A stretch of DNA of 6,555 bases from an uncultured Pseudorhodobacter sp. (GCA_945952425.1 CAMFIX010000175.1:1-6555); one strand, 5' to 3'; positions 1 through 6,104 are shown, counted from the first letter of the stretch. Notes: generated from the letters alone by a model not told the origin. Program-made: numbers and translations.

Positions 1-1004
1 GCGATGGAGAGCGCCGCGATATCGCCGATCTTGAGGTCGCGGCGCAGGTTGGCCGAGACGGTCAGGATCGGCTCGGTCTCGGTCACCAGGAACGAGGTCG
101 AGCCGGTCTGTTCGACCAGCGCCACCGGCAGCCGCAGCGGCCCCGCGGGGTCGAGCGCCAGGTGTTCGGGGCGCAGGCCCGCCAGCACCCGGCGCCCCGG
201 GGCCACGCGGGTCTGGCACGCGATCACCGGGTCGCCGGGCAGGCCGAGGCGAATGCCGGTTTCGGTCGCGATGCCGGGGACGAAATTCATCGCCGGGCTG
301 CCGATGAAGCCCGCGACGAACTTGTTGGCCGGGCGGTCGTAAAGCTCCAGCGGAGCGCCCTGCTGTTCGATCACGCCGGCGCGCATGACGACGACATGAT
401 CGGCCATGGTCATCGCCTCGATCTGGTCATGGGTGACATAGACCGAGGTCGCGCCCAGGCGGTTGTGCAGCTTGCGAATCTCGGCCCGCATATGGACGCG
501 CAGGGCGGCGTCGAGGTTCGACAGGGGCTCGTCGAAGAGAAAGGCCTTGGGCTCGCGGATGATGGCGCGGCCCATGGCGACACGCTGGCGTTGACCGCCG
601 GACAGCGCCCGGGGATAGCGGTCCAAAAGCTGCGAGAGGCCGGTGACCGCGGCGATCTCTTCGGCGCGCTTGCGGGCGGCGGCCTTGGGCACGCCCTTCA
701 ACCGCAGGGCATAGGTCAGGTTCTCGGCCACCGTCATATGGGGGTAAAGCGCGTAGGATTGGAACACCATGGCGATGTCGCGCAACCGGGGCGGCAGGTC
801 GGTCACATCCTGGCCCGCGATGCGGATGCGGCCGGAGGAGAGGGTCTCCAGCCCCGCAATCGTGCGCAAAAGCGTCGACTTCCCGCAGCCCGAAGGCCCG
901 ACCAGCGCCACGAACCCGCCCTTGGGGATCGCCAGCTCCACCCCTTTCAGCGCATGATAGCCGCCGTAATGCTTTTCGATGCCGGTCAGTTCGATCTGCA
1001 TCAT
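1..1004 (-). CDS. Sugar ABC transporter ATP-binding protein, UgpC/MalK type (C-terminus cut by window edge)
   Basis: This is the cytoplasmic ATPase that would power the import complex formed with the two permeases just upstream. 334 residues are visible (MMQIELTGIEKHYGG...). All nucleotide-binding motifs are intact: A-loop Tyr13, Walker A GPSGCGKST at 36-44, Q-loop Gln82, signature LSGGQ at 134-138, Walker B FLFDEP at 155-160 with catalytic Glu159, D-loop SNLD at 162-165, and switch His192. The region after about residue 240 (FIGSPAMNF, then GLRPEHLAL) is the OB-like regulatory domain of the MalK/UgpC subfamily. Family members are usually 330-370 residues, so only a short C-terminal tail should be missing. 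Two adjacent ATG codons are possible starts. The one at 1004 overlaps the permease stop as ATGA, matching the other junctions in the operon; the one at 1001 gives a protein one residue shorter. The family is certain; the transported sugar is not. Confidence 0.95.
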   Translation of the reverse strand, partial: MMQIELTGIEKHYGGYHALKGVELAIPKGGFVALVGPSGCGKSTLLRTIAGLETLSSGRIRIAGQDVTDLPPRLRDIAMVFQSYALYPHMTVAENLTYALRLKGVPKAAARKRAEEIAAVTGLSQLLDRYPRALSGGQRQRVAMGRAIIREPKAFLFDEPLSNLDAALRVHMRAEIRKLHNRLGATSVYVTHDQIEAMTMADHVVVMRAGVIEQQGAPLELYDRPANKFVAGFIGSPAMNFVPGIATETGIRLGLPGDPVIACQTRVAPGRRVLAGLRPEHLALDPAGPLRLPVALVEQTGSTSFLVTETEPILTVSANLRRDLKIGDIAALSI

Positions 1005-1828
1005 TTCAGCGCACCCGAGGTCAGGCCCGAGACGATCCGGCGTTGCAACAGCACGAAGATGGCGAGGATGGGGGTCACGTAGATCGCCGAATAGGCCATG
1101 ATGGAGTTCCAGTCCTTGGAATTGGGGCCGAGGAAGGCCTGAAGTCCGACCGAGGCCGGCTGAAGATCGGCATCCTGGATGATCGACTTCGAATAGATGT
1201 ATTCGCCGAAAGCGGTCATGAAGGTCAGGATCGCGCAGACCAGGACGCCGTTGCGCACCAAGGGCAGCACGATCGAGACGAAGGCGCCGAGCCGCGAATT
1301 GCCGTCGACGAGGGCGGCTTCCTCCAGCTCTCGGGGGACCGACATGAATGCGGCGCGGGTCAGGACCACGAAGAAGGGCATGGCCTTGGCCGAGGCGCCG
1401 AGGATGACGGCGGTGCGGGGCAGGTTCAACAGGCCCAGCTGGTTGAAGGCCACGAAGAGGGGCGTCACCATGACCGAGGCGGGCAGCACCTGCAGCATCA
1501 GGATGGTGAAAAGCCCGATATCCACCCAAAGGCTGCGGTAGCGCGCCAGCACATAGGCGCAGCCCGTGCCGAAGAAGACCGTCAGCGCCGTCACCCCGCT
1601 GGCGATGACCAGCGAGTTCCAGAGATAGGCCGGCATGTGGCGTTGGAACCAGACGTAAGGATAGGCGCCGAAATCCGGGGCATTGGGCCAGAAGGTCGGG
1701 GGCGAGGCAAAGATCTCGGACTGCGACTTCAGCGAGGTCACATACATCCAGTAAAGCGGGAAGAGGTAGATCGCGGCGAAGAAAAGCGCGAAGCCGAACC
1801 AGGCCCAGGGGCGTTTGACCATGTTCAT
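1001..1828 (-). CDS. Sugar ABC transporter inner-membrane permease, MalG type
   Basis: This 275-residue integral membrane protein forms half of the transport channel with the preceding permease. Hydrophobic segments lie at roughly 10-30, 72-95, 104-128, 137-160, 192-212 and 245-262, consistent with six membrane spans. The EAA loop that docks on the ATPase is at about 167-190: Glu170-Ala171-Ala172, Asp175-Gly176, and Leu188-Pro189. The C-terminal ending QRRIVSGLTSGALK is characteristic of MalG-like (CUT1) permeases. Its ATG shares a 4-base ATGA overlap with the stop of the upstream permease, and a GAGG Shine-Dalgarno sequence lies 7 bases before it (1836-1839). The stop overlaps the ATPase start. 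These overlaps suggest translational coupling and fixed stoichiometry of the three membrane and ATPase subunits. Confidence 0.95.
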   Translation of the reverse strand: MNMVKRPWAWFGFALFFAAIYLFPLYWMYVTSLKSQSEIFASPPTFWPNAPDFGAYPYVWFQRHMPAYLWNSLVIASGVTALTVFFGTGCAYVLARYRSLWVDIGLFTILMLQVLPASVMVTPLFVAFNQLGLLNLPRTAVILGASAKAMPFFVVLTRAAFMSVPRELEEAALVDGNSRLGAFVSIVLPLVRNGVLVCAILTFMTAFGEYIYSKSIIQDADLQPASVGLQAFLGPNSKDWNSIMAYSAIYVTPILAIFVLLQRRIVSGLTSGALK

Positions 1829-2724
1829 CCGCGCACCTCGCTGCGGGTCGAGCGGACGTAGACCACGGCCGCCACCAGGACCAGCACCAGCATCATGACC
1901 GAAATCGTGGCGCCGCGGGCGAAGTCATAGAGTTTGAAGCTCATCTGCCAGGCCCAGTATTGCGAGACGTTGGAGGTATTGGCAGGCCCCCCTTCGGTGA
2001 TCGCGGGGAAAAGGTCGAACTGCTGCAGCGTGCCGATCAGCCCTAGCGACAGGACCGCGCCGATGGTCGAGCGCATCATCGGCAGGGTGATCGTGCGAAA
2101 CCGCGCCCAGGCGGTGGCGCCATCGAGCTCGGCCGCCTCGTAGATGTCGCGCGGGATCGCGGCGAGGCCGACGGAGAGCAAGAGCATGTTGAAGGCGAGC
2201 CCGAGCCAGATGTTCGCGATGATGACCGCCCAGATCGAGAGGTTGGGGTCGGATTTCCAGAAGACCGGCGCATGGATCACGCCCGCGCCCTGCAACAGCG
2301 CGTTCAGCACGCCGTAATCGCCCGCGAGGATGAAACTCCAGATGCCGCCCACGACGAGGCCGGGCATGACCCACGACACCAGGAACAGCCCGCGGATCGT
2401 GGCCGAGCCGGGGAATTTCTGGTGAAAGAACAGGGCCAGCGCAAAGCCCAGGGTGAACTGGCCCGCGATGGAGCCCACCACGAAAAGCCCGGTGTTCTTC
2501 ATCACCAGCCAGAATTCCGGCTGCGCGATGACCGCGCGGTAATTGTCGAGCCCCGCCCAGGGCCGCACCAGGCTGCCCAGCGTGAACATGTCGACCTGCT
2601 GAAAGCTCATCAGCACGTTGTAGACCAGGGGCAGGCCTGCCATCGCCAGAAGAAAGGCCATGGCGGCGCCCACCAGCACGAGGTCGAAGCCTATGCCATC
2701 GGTCAGGCTGCGAAAGATGCGCAT
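1825..2724 (-). CDS. Sugar ABC transporter inner-membrane permease, MalF type
   Basis: This 299-residue inner-membrane permease pairs with the MalG-type protein encoded next. Hydrophobic segments are visible at about 15-40, 76-100, 110-134, 164-190, 221-240 and 272-291. The EAA loop is at about 193-215: Glu196-Ala197-Ala198, Asp201-Gly202-Ala203, and Leu214-Pro215. A TEGGPANTSN motif at 243-252, typical of the MalF-like partner, follows. The long N-terminal periplasmic extension of E. coli MalF is absent, as in most CUT1 permeases. The ATG at 2724 is supported by a GGAG Shine-Dalgarno sequence (2731-2734, 6-base spacing). The 58-base gap to the upstream binding-protein gene holds a strong hairpin, so this gene probably receives fewer transcripts than the binding protein. 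Substrate unknown. Confidence 0.95.
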   Translation of the reverse strand: MRIFRSLTDGIGFDLVLVGAAMAFLLAMAGLPLVYNVLMSFQQVDMFTLGSLVRPWAGLDNYRAVIAQPEFWLVMKNTGLFVVGSIAGQFTLGFALALFFHQKFPGSATIRGLFLVSWVMPGLVVGGIWSFILAGDYGVLNALLQGAGVIHAPVFWKSDPNLSIWAVIIANIWLGLAFNMLLLSVGLAAIPRDIYEAAELDGATAWARFRTITLPMMRSTIGAVLSLGLIGTLQQFDLFPAITEGGPANTSNVSQYWAWQMSFKLYDFARGATISVMMLVLVLVAAVVYVRSTRSEVRG

Positions 2725-2736
2725 GGAAGTCTCCGG

Positions 2737-2772
2737 AAAAAGGGCCCGGGAGGGGGGTGCGCCTCCCGGGCC
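2737..2772 (-). terminator. Intercistronic hairpin plus T-run between binding-protein and permease genes
   Basis: On the minus strand, an 11-bp perfect GC-rich stem (2762-2772 paired with 2743-2753) closes an 8-base loop and is followed by one C and five T residues (2741-2737). This has the form of an intrinsic terminator, yet it sits inside the operon, 10 bases after the binding-protein stop and just before the Shine-Dalgarno sequence of the MalF-type permease. In ABC sugar operons such structures commonly lower downstream expression or protect the upstream mRNA from 3' decay, giving an excess of binding protein over membrane subunits. Which of the two happens here is inferred; the T-run is short, so read-through is likely. 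Confidence 0.7.
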
Positions 2773-2782
2773 TGTCGTTGGG

Positions 2783-3991
2783 TCAGCCCTTCAGGATGCC
2801 GTCGATGGTGGCCTGGGCCTGGTCCAACGCCTGCTGCGCCGTCGTCTGCCCGGTCAGCGCCTGTTGCATCGCGTCATAGATCGCCTTCGAGATCTTGGCC
2901 CATTGCGGGTGCGGGCCGCGGGGCTGGGCGTATTTCAGCTGCTCTTGAAACACCTTCAGCGCCTCGTCCTTCCGGGCATCGCCGGTCGAGGGCAATGCGA
3001 TGTCCGACCGCGCCGGGATGTTGGAAAACTCCGGGAAGAGCCGGTCGGACTGGCTGACGAAATATTCCAGCATGCGGAAGGCCTCGTCCGGGTGCTTGGT
3101 CGTGGCGAAGATGCCCCAGTCGAAGTCGCCCATGGCCGAGGAGCGCGCCCCGCCCGCGGTTTCGGTCGGCAGAAGCGTCACGCCCCAGTCGAACTTGGCA
3201 TCGGTCGCCATGCGGTTCAGCTCCCACGGGCCCGAGATCGCCATGGCGGCATTGCCCGCGTTGAAGGTGCCGGTCGAATCCCACTGGCCCTGGGACAGCA
3301 CGTCCTGGGAGGCCAGCTTTTCGTCGATGATCGTCTTCCACAGGTCCAGCGCCTTGACCGCGCCTTCGCCGTTCACCTTCTGGAAGCTGCCGCCCGACAT
3401 TTGAATCCAGGGCAGGAACTGGAACGTGCCTTCCTCGTTGGCCCGGGCCGACCAGGTCAGGCCGTAAACCTTGTTGGCCGGATCGTTCAGCTTGCGGGCG
3501 TCGTCCAGAAGTTCGCCCCAGGTGGCGGGCGGGTTGGCGATGCCGGCCTTCTTGAAGAGATCCTTGTTGTAGAACAGCGCGATCGTGTTGGTGGCTTTCG
3601 GCACGCCGTAAACCTTGCCGTCCCACATGACCGAATTCCACGGGCCCTTGTAATAGCTGTCGGGCTTGATGACCTGCGACTTCGCCACCCGGTCGGTGAT
3701 GTCGAGCATCGCGCCATGGCTGGAGAACATCGCGAAATCGGGGTTGTCCAGCGAGATCATGTCGGGCGCATTGCCGGTGGCGACCGCCTTCAAGGTCTCG
3801 TTCACCAGGTCGTCGAAGGCCACGGCGCGGAATTCGACCGTGATATCGTCGTTCTTGTCGTCGAACTCCTTGGCGAGTTTCGGGATCAGCCCGTTGTCGC
3901 CGTCGAGCCCCCAGATCACCAGCTTGACCGGGTCGGCCTGGGCCGCCATGGCCATGACCGAGACGCCAAGCGCCAGAAGCAGTTTCTTCAT
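2783..3991 (-). CDS. Periplasmic sugar-binding protein of ABC transporter (family 1 extracellular solute-binding)
   Basis: This protein captures the sugar in the periplasm and delivers it to the permease pair. It has 402 residues, the usual length for the MalE-like family 1 (CUT1). Residues 1-19 form a Sec signal peptide: Lys2-Lys3, a hydrophobic core LLLALGVSVMAMA, and an AQA|D cleavage site. There is no lipobox cysteine, so the mature protein is soluble in a Gram-negative periplasm. Family landmarks are GNAPDMISLDNPDF (73-86), ATNTIALFYNKDLFKKAG (133-150), TWGELLDDARKL (157-168), FLPWIQMSGGSF (192-203), GNAAMAISGPWELNRM (246-261) and DWGIFATTKHPDEAFRMLEYF (291-311). Trp and Tyr residues such as Trp119, Trp194 and Trp256 are candidate sugar-stacking positions. 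A strong GGGAGG Shine-Dalgarno sequence precedes the start. The sequence shows a sugar or oligosaccharide ligand but does not identify it. Confidence 0.94.
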   Translation of the reverse strand: MKKLLLALGVSVMAMAAQADPVKLVIWGLDGDNGLIPKLAKEFDDKNDDITVEFRAVAFDDLVNETLKAVATGNAPDMISLDNPDFAMFSSHGAMLDITDRVAKSQVIKPDSYYKGPWNSVMWDGKVYGVPKATNTIALFYNKDLFKKAGIANPPATWGELLDDARKLNDPANKVYGLTWSARANEEGTFQFLPWIQMSGGSFQKVNGEGAVKALDLWKTIIDEKLASQDVLSQGQWDSTGTFNAGNAAMAISGPWELNRMATDAKFDWGVTLLPTETAGGARSSAMGDFDWGIFATTKHPDEAFRMLEYFVSQSDRLFPEFSNIPARSDIALPSTGDARKDEALKVFQEQLKYAQPRGPHPQWAKISKAIYDAMQQALTGQTTAQQALDQAQATIDGILKG

Positions 3992-3996
3992 TCTTT

Positions 3997-4002
3997 CCTC
4001 CC
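3997..4002 (-). promoter_or_regulatory. Strong Shine-Dalgarno of the binding-protein gene
   Basis: GGGAGG lies 5 bases upstream of the ATG at 3991. It fixes the start of the binding-protein gene and fits the high synthesis expected for a periplasmic binding protein. Confidence 0.8.
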
Positions 4003-4008
4003 TTTATG

Positions 4009-4028
4009 GGCGGGCCCTCCTGCCCGCC
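4009..4028 (-). other. Short GC hairpin with AGGAGG loop upstream of the binding-protein gene
   Basis: On the minus strand GGCGGGC (4028-4022) pairs perfectly with GCCCGCC (4015-4009), leaving a 6-base loop AGGAGG (4021-4016). It occupies most of the 41-base gap between the isomerase stop and the binding-protein start. No T-run follows, so it is not an intrinsic terminator. The loop is a complete anti-16S sequence, but no start codon lies at a usable distance; the functional Shine-Dalgarno sequence is the GGGAGG nearer the ATG. A role as a ribosome standby site or an mRNA processing or stability element is speculative. Confidence 0.5.
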
Positions 4029-4032
4029 GGTT

Positions 4033-4962
4033 TCACTTGGTCAAGGACGGATCGCCGCCCTCGTATTGCGCCGAAAGCGGCACGAAATCCCCGCCACGGC
4101 AGTCCTTCAGATGGTTCAGCGCCCGGATTTGCCCGGTCATCTCCAAAGCGTCGCGATAGACCGGATCGTGCCAGCCCTCGATGTCGATGCTGCCCTGATA
4201 GCCGCCAAGGCGCAGTTCGCTGATGATGTCGGTCCAGTTGCTGTCGCCGAAGCCCGGCGTGCGCATGAAGACGAAGGGGTGGCGCCCGAAGATCCCGTGT
4301 TCGCGGATCACGTCGTGGCGGACGGTGGCGTCCTTGCCGTGGACGTGGAAAATCTTCTTGGCCCATTTGCGGATCTGCGGCAGCGGCTCGATCAGATAGA
4401 CCAGCTGGTGGCAGGGCTCCCATTCGAGGCCCAGGTTGTCGTCGGGCGTCTCGTTGAACATCAGCTCCCAGGCGTCGGGGTTGTGGGCGATGTTCCAGTC
4501 GCCGGTCTGCCAGTTGCCGTCCATCGCGCAGTTCTCGAAGGCGAGGCGAATGCCCTTGTCGGCGGCGCGCTTGGCGAGGTCGGACCAGATTTCCTTGTAG
4601 CGCGGCAGGCTGTCTGTCAGCGGACGCCCCCGCAGCCGCCCGGTGAAGCCCGCGACACAGGTCGCCCCGAAGTGATGCGCGTTGTCGATGCAATCCTTCC
4701 AGCCCTGCAAAGTCTGCAGGTCCATATCGTGCGTTTCCAGCGGGTTGCCGAACATGCCGAGGGTTCCGATCGTGATGTCGCGATCCCCGATGGCCTCGCG
4801 GCAGTGCTTGCCGAGATCGGCGAGGTTCTGGCCGTTGGTGGTCTGCCAGAAGAAGGGCTCGAAGCTTTCGAAGCCCATATCGGCCAGCTCTGCGATGCGG
4901 GCGGCGGCATGGCCGCCGGAAGCGGAAATCATCGTGCCGATGCGGATGGTGTGGGCGGTCAT
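4033..4962 (-). CDS. Sugar phosphate isomerase/epimerase-like TIM-barrel protein
   Basis: This 309-residue cytoplasmic protein (MTAHTIRIGTMISAS...) belongs to the xylose-isomerase-like / AP endonuclease 2 TIM-barrel superfamily. Visible candidate metal ligands follow the superfamily order: Glu143 in LAFEN, Glu182 and His185 in WEPCH, His208 in HVHGKD, and Glu262 in GSIDIEGWHDP. GGYQGSIDIEG at 253-263 is the typical last-strand motif. Members isomerise, epimerise or eliminate/hydrate sugars and keto-sugars using a divalent metal; annotation as acting on a sugar phosphate is only the family name. The ATG at 4962 overlaps the oxidoreductase stop (ATGA) and has a GAGG sequence 5 bases upstream. 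An open frame continues further upstream, but it is out of frame with and inside the oxidoreductase gene and has low-complexity Arg/His/Pro content, so this start is preferred. Coupling to the oxidoreductase suggests the two enzymes act in successive steps. Exact reaction unknown. Confidence 0.88.
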   Translation of the reverse strand: MTAHTIRIGTMISASGGHAAARIAELADMGFESFEPFFWQTTNGQNLADLGKHCREAIGDRDITIGTLGMFGNPLETHDMDLQTLQGWKDCIDNAHHFGATCVAGFTGRLRGRPLTDSLPRYKEIWSDLAKRAADKGIRLAFENCAMDGNWQTGDWNIAHNPDAWELMFNETPDDNLGLEWEPCHQLVYLIEPLPQIRKWAKKIFHVHGKDATVRHDVIREHGIFGRHPFVFMRTPGFGDSNWTDIISELRLGGYQGSIDIEGWHDPVYRDALEMTGQIRALNHLKDCRGGDFVPLSAQYEGGDPSLTK

Positions 4963-5978
4963 AGGGGCCTCATGTCTGTGCGGGCGCCGGAGGTGGCGCT
5001 GTCGATGGCGGCGAAGACCATGGCGAGCGAGCGGATGTTGTCGGCGCCCTGGGTCAGCGGGGGCGTGCGGCTTTCGACCGCGCGCAGGAAGTCGAGGATC
5101 ACCCCGGCATGGCCTTCGACCATCGGTGGGGCAGGGGGGATGGCGACGGGGGCGAGGGGGCGGAAAAACCCCTCGTCGCCCGCGACCCGGTGGCAAGTTA
5201 TGCCCTCGTTGCCGTCCCAAAGGATGGTGCCTTCGGTGCCGATGATGCGCCAGGAGGCCTCCCAGGCGGTGTTGGCCCCCTCGGCGCACCAGGAGCCGCG
5301 GTAGGTCATCGTCACGCCGCCCTCGAAATCGAAGAGCGCATCGGCGCTGGCGCCATGTTTGTACCAGCTGCCTTTCGGGTTGGTCTCCCGGGCATAGACG
5401 CCGATGGGTTGGCGGTCGATGATCCAGCGGGCCGCGTCGAAGGTGTGGATCGCCATGTCCAGTAGCAGCACATGGTCCATCTGGTCGCGGAAGCCGCCGA
5501 AATGCGCGCCGATGAAGAAGTCGACATGGACGGCGGTCAGCGCGCCGATCTGGGGCAGCGCCGCCTTGATCCGCCGGATGCCGGGCAGGAAGCGGCGGTT
5601 CTGGATGACGGCATGAAGCCGCCCTGCCTGTTGGGCGAACGTCACCAGCGCCTGCGCCTCGGCCATCGTGTTGGCCATGGGCTTTTCGGACAGGACATGC
5701 GCGCCATGGGCCAGCGCGGTTTTGACGACCTCGGCCCGGGCGGCGGGGATCACCAGGTCGAACACCAGGTCGGGTTTCTGCGCCTCCAGCATGGCGCCGA
5801 GGTCGCTGCCGGTCGCCACGGTCAGATTATGCTTCTCCGCCCGGGACTTGGCCGTTGCGAGGTCCAGGTCGACCAGGCCGGTGACGCGGATGCCCGTGGC
5901 CAGCTCCGGCACTTCGGCCAGGGCTTTCAGCCAGCCGTCGGACATAGCTCCGCACCCCACCAGAACGGCGGTTTTCAT
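4959..5978 (-). CDS. Gfo/Idh/MocA-family NAD(P)-dependent sugar oxidoreductase
   Basis: This 339-residue cytoplasmic dehydrogenase is the first gene of the operon. The N-terminal Rossmann domain begins MKTAVLVGCGAMS, with Gly8-x-Gly10 as the dinucleotide-binding turn. Asp37 at the end of strand 2 (GLVDLD) would favour NAD over NADP, though this is a weak guide. The family EKP motif is at 98-100, with catalytic Lys99. The C-terminal domain carries LLDMAIHTFDAARW, giving the Asp174-x3-His178 pair used in catalysis by this family. Relatives oxidise or reduce a hydroxyl on cyclic sugars or inositols. The start at 5978 is set by a GAGGGAGGGG Shine-Dalgarno region and by the Rossmann strand beginning immediately. 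The frame stays open further upstream across the control region and antisense to the LacI gene, but nothing there looks like a dehydrogenase. The gene diverges from the LacI regulator, which probably represses it. Confidence 0.93.
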   Translation of the reverse strand: MKTAVLVGCGAMSDGWLKALAEVPELATGIRVTGLVDLDLATAKSRAEKHNLTVATGSDLGAMLEAQKPDLVFDLVIPAARAEVVKTALAHGAHVLSEKPMANTMAEAQALVTFAQQAGRLHAVIQNRRFLPGIRRIKAALPQIGALTAVHVDFFIGAHFGGFRDQMDHVLLLDMAIHTFDAARWIIDRQPIGVYARETNPKGSWYKHGASADALFDFEGGVTMTYRGSWCAEGANTAWEASWRIIGTEGTILWDGNEGITCHRVAGDEGFFRPLAPVAIPPAPPMVEGHAGVILDFLRAVESRTPPLTQGADNIRSLAMVFAAIDSATSGARTDMRPL

Positions 5979-5984
5979 GAATTT

Positions 5985-5994
5985 CCCCTCCCTC
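5985..5994 (-). promoter_or_regulatory. Extended purine-rich Shine-Dalgarno of the oxidoreductase gene
   Basis: GAGGGAGGGG on the minus strand contains GGAGG 8 bases before the ATG at 5978. This decides that start over the longer open frame. Confidence 0.75.
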
Positions 5995-6008
5995 GGCGCG
6001 ACGGCGCC
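5995..6008 (-). other. Small leader hairpin before the oxidoreductase Shine-Dalgarno
   Basis: GGCGC and GCGCC flank a 4-base loop (6000-6003), giving a 5-bp GC hairpin directly upstream of the ribosome-binding site in the predicted operon leader. A second purine run (GAGGAGGG, about 6009-6016 on the minus strand) lies on its other side. It could modulate ribosome access, but short GC hairpins are common in such GC-rich DNA. Confidence 0.3.
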
Positions 6009-6024
6009 CTCCTCGGCCCCGCCA

Positions 6025-6040
6025 TCGCAAACGTTTACGA
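6025..6040. promoter_or_regulatory. LacI-type operator, copy 1 (operon-proximal)
   Basis: TCGCAAACGTTTACGA is a near-perfect 16-bp palindrome with a central CpG (6032/6033); only one pair breaks the symmetry (C6028/A6037). An identical copy lies at 6078-6093. The CAAACGTTT core is the classic form of LacI/GalR-family operators and resembles the E. coli PurR box. It covers the predicted start point of the minus-strand promoter, so a bound repressor would block the operon. Confidence 0.85.
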
Positions 6041-6041
6041 A

Positions 6042-6070
6042 GCCTTGAGGCAGCGGGCGATTCCTGTCAA
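6042..6070 (-). promoter_or_regulatory. Predicted sigma-70 promoter of the sugar operon
   Basis: A perfect TTGACA -35 element lies at 6070-6065 on the minus strand. With a 17-base spacer the -10 would be CAAGGC at 6047-6042, a poor match. Weak -10 elements behind a strong TTGAC -35 are common in alphaproteobacteria. The start point would be near 6035, inside operator copy 1, giving a leader of about 57 bases. The -35 is seen directly; the -10 and start are inferred. Confidence 0.55.
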
Positions 6071-6073
6071 GAC
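6045..6073 (+). promoter_or_regulatory. Possible promoter of the LacI-family regulator gene
   Basis: TTGAGG at 6045-6050 is a -35 candidate. A 17-base spacer places a weak -10 (CAAGAC) at 6068-6073 and a start near 6080, inside operator copy 2, implying autoregulation. It overlaps the operon promoter back to back. The call rests on a partial -35 match and geometry only. Confidence 0.35.
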
Positions 6074-6077
6074 GGTT

Positions 6078-6093
6078 TCGCAAACGTTTACGA
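6078..6093. promoter_or_regulatory. LacI-type operator, copy 2 (regulator-proximal)
   Basis: TCGCAAACGTTTACGA is identical in sequence and orientation to the copy at 6025-6040. The centres are 53 bp apart, about five helical turns, so both sites face the same side of the DNA. It lies 8 bases upstream of the operon -35 box and 11 bases before the regulator ATG, where a bound protein could block regulator transcription. Confidence 0.85.
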
Positions 6094-6104
6094 GCAGGGC
6101 GAAC

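Noticed and set aside
162..1082. A 306-codon plus-strand open frame opposite the ATPase gene
   Set aside because: The minus strand here encodes a complete set of ABC ATPase motifs. The plus-strand product has no recognisable features.
2660..4159. A long plus-strand open frame (499 codons) antisense to the binding-protein gene
   Set aside because: It lies opposite a clear gene with a signal peptide, family motifs and a good Shine-Dalgarno sequence. The antisense product is rich in Arg, Gly, Val and Ala with no recognisable domain. Long antisense frames are expected from GC-rich third positions.
4963..5289. An upstream extension of the isomerase frame (about 109 extra residues)
   Set aside because: It overlaps the oxidoreductase gene out of frame, is Arg/His/Pro-rich low complexity, and a proper coupled start exists at 4962.
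4006..5304. A 432-codon plus-strand open frame opposite the isomerase and oxidoreductase genes
   Set aside because: It crosses two real genes on the other strand, has no domain I recognise and has compositional features of a codon-bias shadow.
6025..6093. The repeated 16-mer as a CRISPR, transposon end or attachment site
   Set aside because: There are only two copies, palindromic and in a divergent promoter next to a LacI gene, with no spacer regularity, integrase or transposase. Operators explain it fully.
6025..6093. Purine regulation, because the sites resemble the E. coli PurR box
   Set aside because: The neighbouring genes are sugar transport and sugar enzymes, and the similarity reflects the general LacI-family operator core.
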